Assembly (NCBI GenBank): GCA_947846985.1
Contig: CANTUZ010000001.1
Location: 71,627,521 to 71,691,520, forward strand
Source: Fratercula arctica
Taxonomy: Eukaryota; Chordata; Aves; Charadriiformes; Alcidae
DNA length: 64,000 bases
Reading direction: 5' to 3'
Positions 26,985 through 37,539 of this stretch are shown one piece after another; the first letter of the stretch is position 1; every line of letters starts with the position of its first letter. Under the pieces are notes generated by a model that was not told the origin of the DNA, made no database searches, and was given only the letters and a program-made list of their open reading frames with translations. The translations under genes were made by a program, and so were the position numbers.

Positions 26985-27382
26985 CACAGAATCACAGAAT
27001 CACAGCATGGTAGGGGTTGGAAGGGACCTCTGGAGATCATCTAGTCCAACCCCGCTGCCAGAGCAGGGTCACTTAGACTAGGTTGCATAGGATGACATCC
27101 AGGTTTTGAATGTCTCCAGAGACGGAGACTCCACCACCTCTCTGGGCAGCCTGTTCCAGTGCTCTGTCACCCTCACAGTAAAGAAGTTCCTCCTCATGTT
27201 TAGGTGGAACTTCCTATGGTCAAGTTTGTGCCCATTACCTCTTGTCCTGTCACTGGGCACCACTGAAAAGAGCCTGGCCCCATCCTCCTGACACCCATCC
27301 TTTAAGTATTTATAAGCATTGATAAGATCCCCCCTCAGTCGTCTTTTTTCCAAACTAAAAAGACCCAAATCACTCAGCCTTT
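26985..27382 (-). mobile_element. 5'-truncated CR1 non-LTR retroposon, minus strand
   Basis: This is the same CR1 3'-end type and orientation as the copy at 24.5 kb, starting with two tail octamer units (CACAGAAT repeated) on the plus strand. It continues through TAGGGGTTGGAAGGGACCTC to AGACCCAAATCACTCAGCCT. It retains the CCTCTTGTCCTGTCACTGGG segment that the 24.5-kb copy lacks. It has no coding capacity. Confidence 0.93.
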
Positions 27383-29571
27383 CAACCCCTGCACTCAGAA
27401 AGCAGTGGTGGGAGAGGGAAGGAGGCAGGCTGAATTTTAATAGTTTTTTTAAGCAGCATTTCTCTCCACCCCGTGGTGCCAGGGGATGGAAAATACTGGT
27501 AGTGCACCTATGCCTGTAAAATTATTTATGTGGTAAAGCACCTCCTGGCACACACAGCCTTCGGGGGACTCGTGTCCCAGAGCTGTGCCTTGTCAGCCAC
27601 GCTCCCGCTTACAAAAACGTGTTATTTTATTTTTATAATGGACCTCTGCGACACAGAACAAACCCCGGCTGCAGTACGCGGCAGGAAACTGTGGTATTTC
27701 TATGCAGACAAGTAAAACTGGCTGGAGTGAGATCCCTGCTAATGGCGATATCAGACTGAGCAGGGACCAGGAAACTGGGGGGCAGAGGAGGATCCATGGG
27801 TGCTTATTTGGAAATATGTATGGAAATGCATTTCCTCCACTTGTGCTGCCGCCTGTGGAGGGGGATGCGCAGGGGATGGAGGTCCCCCGAGCAATGGGGA
27901 AGGCACAGATTTGCCAGAGGCTGGGAGAGGGCTGGGACACCCCCACCTCTCATCCCTTTTTGGTGGGGCAGAGATGTCCGCTGCAACCTCTCAGTATTTG
28001 GTGTGTCACCAAAACCTTGTGGTAGGAAACACCTCTTGATTTTACTCCCGGGCGAGCGGGAGCCATCTGGCAAGCGAGAGGTAGCTGTTGGGCTACAACA
28101 GCAGCGAACTGAATGCACGAAAACCACATGGGGTATTGCTTTAGAAAAAACGGTGTTCCTCTCTTTTGCACTGAATAATCCAAGGGCCCGGCTTTCTTGC
28201 ACCGTGGGCCTTGGGCTGGTGCTTAAAGCAGCACTCAATGGGCAGAAAATGCTGCCGCAGAGATTTGCTGGTTGCACACACCACCAATACAATCATATAT
28301 AAATGAATTAATTCACTTTTAAGCTTTAAAAATTGAGTGAGAAACTAAGATAACTTCAGACGAACTGCAGCTCCCGGTACCTTCGTTGATTGTGATCATT
28401 TCCATAGGCACCCAGGGGAGAAGAGCTTTTTCCTGCAACACCTCCCGTGGTGTCATCCTTCGGCCTCGGTTTCCAGATGACGCCAACCCAAACTTGCTAC
28501 TTCCATCATCTTACGTGGAAATGAAGACTGAATCTCTTTCAGCTACAACAGCTTTATTGAGTTCTTGGGAGTTTAGCAAAACAAACCATCTATGAAGTTA
28601 ATTGTGTCTGCAAAATGACAAAATGCAAACACCCAGCCCACTCGGGATAAAATTGGCTCGTGCACAGGGCTGATTGAGAGAGTTTGTCAGAAATATGGGT
28701 TGTTAGTAAATATAACCCCTACACTTTCATCAGCAATTTGATTTTTTTAAAAAAAGAGCTTTGCATTTTCAGGATTTTATGGTGAAAAGCTCAATATCCC
28801 CCTTCTCGCTCCCAAGTTTTGGAGCTTTTCCATGTAAAGAACAGGCTAAGAGCAGCATCAGCCGTCGCTGAACCTCCTTCAGCGGGCACTTGTGCAGGAT
28901 GCGAAGGACGTATCTGCTGAGATGCTACTTAAACCGGGGGTGTCTCTGCTGTTCTCATTAACAAAAGGGCCCTGGAGGCCACTCTCATCTTTTGTTTCCA
29001 GGCATGTAGATGGTGAGCAATATCTCTGTGATGGTTTGGGTTTCTGAAGGTCCATGTGTCTCTTTGTTGTCTCTATGTTTTGGAGAGGAAAGCAGTGAAG
29101 GGCAGAAAGGCAGGAACCACATCCGCGCAAGCCTGGCCTCAGGGACAGTTTGGTGCCTTCACGCATGTGAAACAGACTGTCCGGGAGCAAACTGGAGACT
29201 TTAAAACCTACCACTTTTGGAAAACATGATGAAAAAGGACAATCAATGTAACACCGGGAATTTTGGGCCAGGAACTTCTAACCTTAGCTACAGCAGTGCC
29301 ACGTTGGGTTTTAGCACCCAGTGGAGTGAGAGGCCCCTTGCTCCATCTCTGAGTCAACGCTGCCTCTGGAAACCCGCACCCTGCCCTGGCTTGGGGCAAC
29401 TGCACAGATAATAAACAGGAGTTAAAGTCCCAGGCCATATCCCTGCAGAGGGAACCGGGCACTCCACCTCGTCTGGGCAGCTTTTATTCACCTGGTGCCA
29501 GACCTTCATCGACACTTTTCCCATCCTCAAAAGGCTCTTTCAAGCGTTTTGTGTTCACTAAAAGACTATTT
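27383..29571. other. Intergenic sequence between CR1 and solo LTR
   Basis: I see no recognisable gene or repeat. The opposing open frames at 27796-28302 and 27804-28292 are mirror reads of the same GC-rich segment. Confidence 0.6.
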
Positions 29572-29840
29572 CCACGTGTTGTGGTTTCAGTTGGGATAGA
29601 GTTAACTTTCTTACTAGCAGCTGGCATAGCGCTGTGTTTTGGGTTTGGAATGAAAATGGTGTTGATAGCACACTGCTGGTTTTGGTTGTTGCTGAGCAGC
29701 CAAGGCCTTTTCTGCTTCTCACCGCGCCCCACCAGCGAGCAGGCTGGGGGTGCACAAGAAGTTGGGAGGAGACACAGCTGGGACAGCTGACCCCAACTGA
29801 CCAAAGGGCTATTCCATACCATATGACATCATGCTCAGTA

Positions 29841-29846
29841 TATAAA
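29841..29846 (+). promoter_or_regulatory. TATA box of the solo LTR
   Basis: TATAAA within CAGTATATAAAGCTGGGG, about 265 bp into the LTR and upstream of its poly(A) signal, as expected for a U3 promoter. Whether it is still active is unknown. Confidence 0.6.
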
Positions 29847-30027
29847 GCTGGGGGAAGAAGAAGACAGAGAGGGGCATTCGGAGTGATGGCATTTGTCTTC
29901 CCAAGCAACTGTTACACGTGATGGAGCCCTGCTTTCCTGGGGATGGCTGAACACCTGCCTGCCCATGGGAAGCAGGGAATTAATTCCTTGTTTCGCTTTG
30001 CTTGTGTGTGTGGCTTTTGCTCTACCT

Positions 30028-30033
30028 ATTAAA
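30028..30033 (+). terminator. Poly(A) signal of the solo LTR
   Basis: ATTAAA in CTACCTATTAAACTGTC, about 187 bp downstream of the TATA box and followed by T-rich sequence, consistent with the R region of an LTR. Confidence 0.55.
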
Positions 30034-33000
30034 CTGTCTTTATCCCAACCTACAAGTTTTTCCTCATTTTTACTCTTCCAATTTTCTCCCCCATCCCAAC
30101 CCGGGGAGTGAGCGAGTGGCTGCACGGTTCTAGCTGCTGGGTGGGGTTAAACCACGACACCATGCATGCACTATACGTGCTGCAGCAACAGCAATGACCA
30201 CGGTGAAGTCTTTAATCTGCTTCTAACAAGGTTCTTGTTTAGTCATACCTCTCACGAGGCTGCATCGCAGGCGGGCGTTATGCAAGACAAGCTGATGAAA
30301 CAGGTCTTTGAGGGCTGACTTAGCTAAAGTCCTTCCAGCAGCAGAGCTGGCTGCAGGACCTGGCTGCCTTTGCCCGCCCTGGCTAGGATGTGCTAAACGT
30401 CCTCTTGGAAGGATTTATGTAGTGCTGCACTTCATGTATCAAGGGAGATGTTATTGCACAGAGCAAACAGCCATATCTAAAACCACGTGGAAGCTCCTGC
30501 TCAAACCAGATATAATCCCTCATGTGGCTCTACAGAAAAACCTTCCTTAAAAGTTAGTCCTTTCTTTTAACTGCTCTTTTTCCATGTAAATAAAACACAG
30601 TCCTCATGGCACAGTTACCATTTTCAACAGTGGCTTCTAATTCTAGATTTTGGGATTTGGGGGTGGCCACCCCCACCCGGGAAATACCAGCAAATTTTGA
30701 AAGCACCAGAGATCCCTCTGAATGTGTGATGCACTACAGGGTTTTGCAGCCCAGGACAGCTGGAAAACACTCATCTTGATCTGGGGGTCCAGAACTAGAG
30801 ACATTTGTAAATCTTTCCCCATTATGAACCTCTTAAGTCGGGGCAAAAGCATTTGGCTGTTGTTTTTTTTTAACTGAAGATAGATGAGCTGTGACCACGC
30901 AGTGTCTCCTTCAGCATGAAGGGGCCTCAGCGAGCAGCACTAGGGGTGACCGATGGAGCTATTGCTAATGGCGAAGGTGCCTGTCACCGCTGGGCCACCA
31001 GTGACCCTGGGCACGGGTACTTCAAGGCGCCACTTCTGATGGATGGTAGCAGTGGATTCCCCACAGCATTTTCAACTGCAGGAAGCGTGGCCATCCCAGG
31101 GGCTTTCTGATGGCCAGGTTTCATTTTGGAAAGCATGGGAGAAAAAATAGAGGCATTTATGCAATGGTGCAAGAGATTCCTGATGGAGCAGGAAGGGTTT
31201 CCCTGCCGTGTTATCTGCTGCTCCTTTTCCAGGTCACTAACCTTCCAAAGTTGTCCTGCACACTTCAAACAAATGTGTGGTCTCAGTCTAGGAAGCAGTG
31301 GAGCGCTGCTCATACCCTCTTCGCATGGGAAGACATCGAGGTCCCCTCCCCACCCCGTTCTGGCCCCTGCCCTGGTTTTTGACACAGGGAGGATCCCTGG
31401 GGCTGGTACTGGGACCTGCCCTGGTCACAGGTACTGGCTGGGAGCGTTCCTGACCGGCGCATAGTCAGCATGGTTGCGTTTGCAAAGCAAGCACCAACCT
31501 ACCTCCATGTCAGTCAGTCCAGCTGCATTGCTTGACAGTATCTGGGCATCCAGCCCCGTTATCCATGCTCAGCTGCAGGTGATGAGCCAAATTTACTTGT
31601 TGTATACTCTGGTGAAGTTTAAAGTCAGTGCGAATAAGTTCACCAGCAGGCAGGGAGGGAGTTGTGCAGAACCTTTGCAAAGGCAAGACCAACGCGGTTG
31701 GAAAGCTCTGAAGGGTCCCCTCATATCTCCACCAACCTTGGGGCTTCTGAATAGCATCCAGCAATGCCTTTCCTTCCCTGCTTTGCTACATCTGCGTGAT
31801 GCTGTTTCTACCGGCTTCCACGGTGTCTGACACGTACCTGCTACTGTTCCGTCACAGCACATGGCCTGCAGGAGCAGCATCAGTTTTCTGAACTGCCACT
31901 TGCACTCAGTGACAAAAGCCCACTGCTGAATTTAATGATGGACTGAATAGTGCCCGAGTTTGGATCAAGAACTATCATCTGCTGCAAAAATGTAAGGCTA
32001 TAATTTTTTTTTTTCTTTAGTTCAGGTTTTGATGCAGATTTTATGATTAGGGCAGGAATTGTCACTCCCAGATGACTCAACTGCATGCAGTTCTGACGGA
32101 GTTTATTTTAAGCTGAACTACTCCACGTAGTGCAAGCAGTGTTCGTGCAAAACCCTTTCAGGTAGCACCTTTAACGGATAAACCTCCCCAAATCCTCTGT
32201 ATCTGCTCTATGATGTGGATCAGGTGATTAGCCTGAAATGTTTGGGATGTATAAGGCTGGAGCGGAGACAAATGTGAGCATGACACTAGAAAGTTGGGCC
32301 GGGATGCCACGAATGCCACTGATGAAGTGGGTAGATCCTGCAGGAGACGTACTGGGAGCAAGCACAGACTGCGGCCCGAGGCAGTATCGGGTGTGAATAA
32401 ATGACAAGTTCAAGGTTCCACGCAAGGTAGTTGAGAAAGTTGGGTAACGAAAGCAAGAGCAGCCTCCGCTTGAATAATCTGAAAGGCTCTGAGGAAATTT
32501 TACGAGCTAAAGGATGAGCTCTGCCCACCACTGAAGCATTTAAATCAACGCAGGATGCTACTGGATTTGGCCACAGGGAGAAGTCAGGGCTGTCGTCAGC
32601 TTCCCAGTTTACGATAAGCATAGACCATTCAGTGGTCATCAGGAGGTAGGGCCGTGGTTCCACAGCCGACGCAGGAGGGTGGTAAAGAGGTGCACGACTG
32701 TCTGGGCACACAGAGCAGTGATGTATAGTTGGAAAATCTCAGAAAAAATACCTCATAGTGGTGTTCTGTTCCTGTTTTGACATTTGTTCCAGTGCACTGG
32801 CATGTGTGGGAGATGTAATTTCTGAGATTAGAGTGCTGACCTGACGGAAGAGTTCTAGCTGTTTCCTCAAAGACCTTTACACATCCAAGAGAAATTTATA
32901 AAAACGGATGTAAATCACCGAGAAGTTAGTTCACATAAATAAGAGTAAGAAATATGGAAGGCAGTGATGCTTAATTCACAACCCTCTTCTTCTCGGTCAT

Positions 33001-33864
33001 TAATTTCATGCGGACTGCTTCAGCCAGCAACACCAAGCAGGTGTAGAAGTGCTTGCAGAGTTCGGTGCAAATATTTGAAACGGTGTTCAGGGGGTTGTTG
33101 TTGGTAATAGACCAAACCCGGGCATTGCTTTAATTGCCTCATGGAATCTTTCAACAAACAGTTGCGTGCTTTTTGAGGACTGGCTTCATGAATTTAAAGC
33201 TTTGTTTTGCCTGATTTGACAACTGCTCAACTGCACCGACAGCAATAACTTCAGTTGTTTATTTCTATTTTATTAAAATCAATGTATACAGCTTCAAAAA
33301 GCCATTAGTATTTGTTTAGTTAAAACATTTCAAATATTAATAGCAGCTTCAAAATGTTGACAAGGCCTAAAGCCCAGCAAGTAATATGCTTTGATGTGTT
33401 TGTCTTCTGGCAGCCGAAGAGAGAACTTCTGATTTGAAATGAAAAGAATTAGTTTGCTTAATATTTTCTTTTCGAATGTGAAAGCTGTTTGGGATTTTTG
33501 TTTTCTTCTCCAAACCGAGGCTTAGATTACATTTTATGTATGTTATTTTCCAATGCATCTCCCAAAAGCAAATGGAGACATCTCGCTTTCTGACATCCTA
33601 CAGACCCTGCTTCTGTGCCCCTTGGTGTCTCACTATGTTTTGGTTTTGGCACAGGGAGGCCTCAGCGTGGCACATCTTCCTGTCTATCCGTAGGCACACG
33701 AGCAATCCTGCTGAGGTCGCTGCCCCATTAAGGTCAGCAGGGTTATTTTGTTTACTTAAGATTAAACTCATACACATTTGCAGGCTTGCCGCCATAAGAA
33801 GTTATTTTATCTTTTAGTACGAAGGGAGCATTTACACTTTATGCATTTCAAAATGTATCTCTAT

Positions 33865-33867
<3 letters not shown>

Positions 33868-33895
<28 letters not shown>
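33868..33895 (+). repeat. Poly(T) run, 28 bp
   Basis: Twenty-eight uninterrupted T bases in unrecognised sequence 3' of ATP10A. Confidence 0.9.
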
Positions 33896-35534
33896 CTACA
33901 AAATACAGCAGTTATTGAGGCCTGATCCCCAGCTGGGGTAAGTCAGCTTGCAGACACTGAAGGAGCTACGATGGTTGTAGCAGCTGAGGATCTATATCTA
34001 CAGTTTCCCTAAATATACGACACAGATGTACTGCTCTCACACTCACAGTGGCAACTTAACACAATCATCTGGCAGCGCATGAGCATCTCAGTCCCAAAGG
34101 AACCCTTTTATCCCTTTACCTACAAAAATAGCCTTTGAAACACTGCAAGCCTAATAACTGAACCAAATCTTGTATCACAAAGGCACATCTAGCGAGGAAT
34201 TTAGTTTTCTCTTTTTTTTTTTTTTTTAAATGAGAGTATCATCAAATACAGCTCTGAGACAAAGTCCAGTGACGCTCCAGCTCTTTCTGCAGCCAGCATC
34301 AGGCAAATCCCATGAAGGCCTGTGGGACACCAAACATGCTGTGGAAAGATGTGGAGGAATCGATAAGCTCGAGAGATCCTCACCTGCCTGCTGGGGCTGC
34401 TGCACTAACCGAGAGGTCACACACGTGTGACATCCATGGCAAGCTCCTGCTATGACCCCGTGACACAGGCTGAATTTAACATCTTGCAAACCTATGAACT
34501 CTGCCCACCTGGTACCTGATGCGGTGTCCTTCTGCGAGATCCTGTTTTACAAGCAGGGGAACATTTTCTAACCAGACGGCAACATTTACACACTTCACAG
34601 CGTCATTCGATTTCCCCTCTGACATTAAAAGACACTGCAGCTCCACACAGGTGACTTATTTACAATGGCAATCTCTGCACAGTTTGTGTCAAACACAGGC
34701 AGCTAACCTTGCAAAAAACTACCTGCAAGGTCATCCCAGCAGAGTTACTATCAAGACCGAGAAGGCTCGTAGAGCAAGTAGAGATGTCTGAACTCGGAGC
34801 TGTCTCAGCCAACTTAGAGACACTTGCGAAGGAGGTTTCTCCGCCCGAGCCGAGTCCCTTTTCCAGAGAGTGGAGAGAAACAAGTGCTCTGAGGCCGTGG
34901 GACTCAGAGGTGTGTGTCAGGATGCACACTCCAGCGGCTCCTGGCTTGTGTTGGCACCGACAAGGCAGATGCCCACCTACCTTCATGGAAAATGAGTGCC
35001 CGCTCCTTCTGCCCTATTTCTATCACAATTAATATGAAACAGAGAAATGTCAAGACGTTTTCAGCCAGTAACAAATGAGCCAATAGGTGTGCTTTCCTCC
35101 ACCAAAACCTACACATATAAACCCGTGTACTCCTTTAACTAGAGGCGAAAAGGAAGAAGTTTGCGCTTCAAGTACTTTTTTTTTAATCAACCACATGCTT
35201 AAAGCTGTTCACAGGAGACCGGAAGAGTGAGGTCCTTAGGTCTTTGCCCTGTCCCTAGTCAACTCTAATCCCAAAATGCCATTTAGCTACACGTGGATGT
35301 GTCACGTTTCATGAGGGTACTGTATTCACAGGCTGACAGCTTTTACTTAGGTTGCTTTCATCTCTTCCTGTCATTGGCATTTTACAGTTTCGTATTATCA
35401 ATCCTGTCTTTGGGAAAGAGGCCGGTGTATAAATCTTTGGAAAAAAAAAAAGATCCCGAGTGGGTTAGCAAGTGACACATGGTAGGCACCGTGGTTTAAA
35501 GGGCTGAGAGAGGCAAGTCACCTGGCACAGAGCA

Positions 35535-35775
35535 TGGCACGAACAAGTTCTGGCCTTACACAACGGATGGCAAGCAAGGCAAAGGCCATCCGAAAACCTG
35601 CGACGAGGAAACAATGAAGTGCAGCGGCTAGTTCATACACGGTCATGGCGACTAGATACGAAAGAACCGACCAGCCTTCCAAGGCTAAACCCCGCTGGGA
35701 TCTGTCAGGCTGGTGCAGCGCAGCCGCGGACCCACGTCCCAGCGGTGGACTGTGATGTACAAGCACGTAAGGTGG
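35535..35775. other. CpG-dense patch 3' of ATP10A
   Basis: About 17 CpG dinucleotides occur in 240 bp, only about 0.5-0.7 kb beyond the likely end of ATP10A. Overlapping open frames exist on both strands (35518-35874 minus, 35619-36002 plus), without recognisable similarity. It may be a regulatory island, an antisense RNA promoter or a young unrecognised retroelement piece. Confidence 0.4.
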
Positions 35776-36250
35776 GCTCAGGCATAACCTCAGAAAGCAG
35801 TGCAGCTCCCCCATTTCGGGACTGGAGCAAGCCTGTCTTAGATCAGGCTCGAGTACCTCTGCATGGCACTGCACCCCTGCAGCTGGTCATGCCCCTTCCT
35901 GATCACCAAGGACTTGATTTAACCTGGCTGAGACAACAGAAGGTGCCTAAGAGAACTGCACCCTGCCTGTCCTCCCCCACCACCGCTAGCAAGCAGGACT
36001 GACTTCAGCAGCAAAACCAGCCTACTCGCAGCAGTGCTCCAGCAAAAAGATCCCAGGCCCTCCCAGCTCAAACTCAGCAGCGGACACAATGAGCCACCAA
36101 ATCATTCCTCAGCAACAAGCAGCAGCTTTTCTTCAGAAGTTGAACGGCCTGAGATAAGGCCACGAGCGGCCAAATGCTCGCTACGCCAGGTGAAGGGCTG
36201 AATCACTATTAATGCCAGACTGGGAAGTCACTTTGCAATATGGATGGTCA

Positions 36251-36260
36251 TTTATTTATT
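36251..36260 (-). terminator. Candidate distal poly(A) signal of ATP10A
   Basis: Two overlapping AATAAA hexamers (AATAAATAAA on the minus strand) about 580 nt after the stop. It is an alternative to the signal at 36462, and there is no direct evidence for which is used. Confidence 0.45.
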
Positions 36261-36461
36261 GTTTTATCACGACATGTAAAATGCTATGGCTGCAATATGA
36301 AAATATGGTGTCACTTATAAAATACCAGTATTGTTAATGCGGTGGTAAGATACTGTTAACATTTACAGAGAGGTGTATAATAATTCGGTAGTCTTGCCTA
36401 ATGGTTTGCTCCAGTGACAAAACACCCTGGCAAGAAGATGATGGATGGAATACAGTGCCTA

Positions 36462-36467
36462 TTTATT
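36462..36467 (-). terminator. Candidate proximal poly(A) signal of ATP10A
   Basis: AATAAA on the minus strand (TTTATT on plus), about 375 nt after the stop. A GT-rich stretch (GGGTGTTTTGT on the minus strand) follows roughly 35 nt downstream, as expected for a cleavage site. Confidence 0.5.
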
Positions 36468-36839
36468 GTCATGGTTTTTCCTCCTTGATTACTGAATGGT
36501 CTACAATGATATCAATAATTGTTGCTGAATCTAATCCTTTTGAATATGGTAGATAGGTCCTTTGCTTTTACAGTATGTGTCAGAATAAAAGACAAGCATC
36601 TGAAAAATAGAGAGACGGCATTTCCTTACAAAATGAGATGAAAAAATAAAACAATATAAATGGAATTTTCAAGTGTTTCTTTTTATATTTAAAGCTCTTA
36701 TTTCAATATACTGTATTTAAACATTCTTAAATAATCACTCTGTACCTTTGATTTTCTGTTTCATCTTTGGAAACAAATAGAGTAATCTCACTATAAATGT
36801 GTGCAAATAGAAAACATATAAATATATTTAAGGCCCATG

Positions 36840-37539
36840 TCATAAAAAGGTGGTCTCGGAATTGTCACTTTTACAATGATCAGCTGGGGTCCCTTTCATT
36901 TTGTCCTGCAAGTTATTTGAGCTCTGTTCTTTTAAGCCTTTGAAGTCCACATGCAAAGAAGAGCCAAGCACACACATACTGTCCTGTGTTTCATTTTGTA
37001 AACTGCCCGATGACACCTGTAAAACAGACCCGATGCGACTGAACAGAGGAGTTGATGTGATCCACTTCAGCAAACTGAAGTCTGCTTGGTCGACCGCTGA
37101 GCTCCATGGGAATGTTGCTCCCACAGGCAACGACTGCGTCTCTGAAGTGCTGTGTCTAACTTCATGAAATCCCATGGACGTTTCCAGACTACTTGCTGGT
37201 GAGGGGAATTTGTTTTCCCCATACAACACAGCACCCCGGGGAGAGGTAGCCACAGTCCGATCTGTTGTATGTTCTGCCTTTGTGTGGAAAAGCGACTCAC
37301 TTCTTTGAGGAGATGCTGGCAAAGGTGTGCTTTGGTTATAGGCCTTGTAACAGTCACTAGCATTTGAGGCAAGGCTTGGTGAGAAGCTGTCTGCAAAGGG
37401 TTGCGCCTGACGTATTGTTTCCTTTACATTCAACTTGGTCAGGAGCTGGGTGCGAATCTCTGGGGACAGTTTACTCAACTGGCGTCCAAGCTGAAGCTGG
37501 GTGGGGAATAGTGTTCCCTGAAGGGTTCTGTACAGAAAT
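36840..37539 (-). CDS. ATP10A: ATP10A last coding exon, cytosolic C-terminal tail
   Basis: The acceptor lies at 37540-37541, and the exon completes the split Arg and continues [20 protein letters not shown]. This juxtamembrane block resembles the human RSLQGRVFPTQLQLARQ segment. About 210 polar, Ser/Thr-rich residues with little recognisable conservation follow. A late hydrophobic patch reads [20 protein letters not shown], and the human tail has a comparable LLNWISSWSLVSRLGSVLQF. That match supports homology to the end, at TGA 36840-36842. Most of the tail looks disordered. Confidence 0.93.

Larger units (their letters stand above)
29577..30159 (+). mobile_element. Solo LTR of an endogenous retrovirus, ERVL-like
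   Basis: The 583-bp segment begins TGTTGTGGTTTCAG and ends GGTTAAACCACGACA, with imperfectly inverted TG...CA termini. It has a promoter-like TATAAA (29841-29846) and an ATTAAA poly(A) signal (30028-30033) in the right order on the plus strand. Flanks CCACG (29572-29576) and CCATG (30160-30164) look like a 5-bp target duplication with one transition, which fits class III (ERVL) integration. No internal gag/pol/env sequence adjoins it, so it is a solo LTR left by recombination. The end sequence resembles LTRs common in neoavian genomes, but I cannot assign a library name. Confidence 0.88.
30165..36234. other. Intergenic sequence between solo LTR and ATP10A 3' end
   Basis: It contains the poly(T) run at 33868, a shorter T run near 34212-34227 and the CpG-dense patch at 35535. 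No coding exon is recognised. Confidence 0.6.
36235..36839 (-). other. ATP10A: Probable ATP10A 3' UTR
   Basis: This AT-rich sequence directly follows the stop codon on the minus strand. Two AATAAA-type signals lie about 375 and 580 nt downstream of the stop, so a 3' UTR of roughly 0.4-0.6 kb is inferred. A longer UTR using more distant signals cannot be excluded without transcript data. Confidence 0.5.

Noticed and set aside
27796..28302. 168- and 162-codon open frames on opposite strands
   Set aside because: They are mirror-image reads of the same segment with no domain or splice context.
35518..36002. 118- and 127-codon frames on opposite strands over the CpG-dense patch
   Set aside because: No similarity is recognised; the high CpG content itself lowers stop-codon frequency.
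1..36234. Possible UBE3A coding exons
   Set aside because: I looked for its well-known N-terminal and HECT motifs among the open frames and found none.
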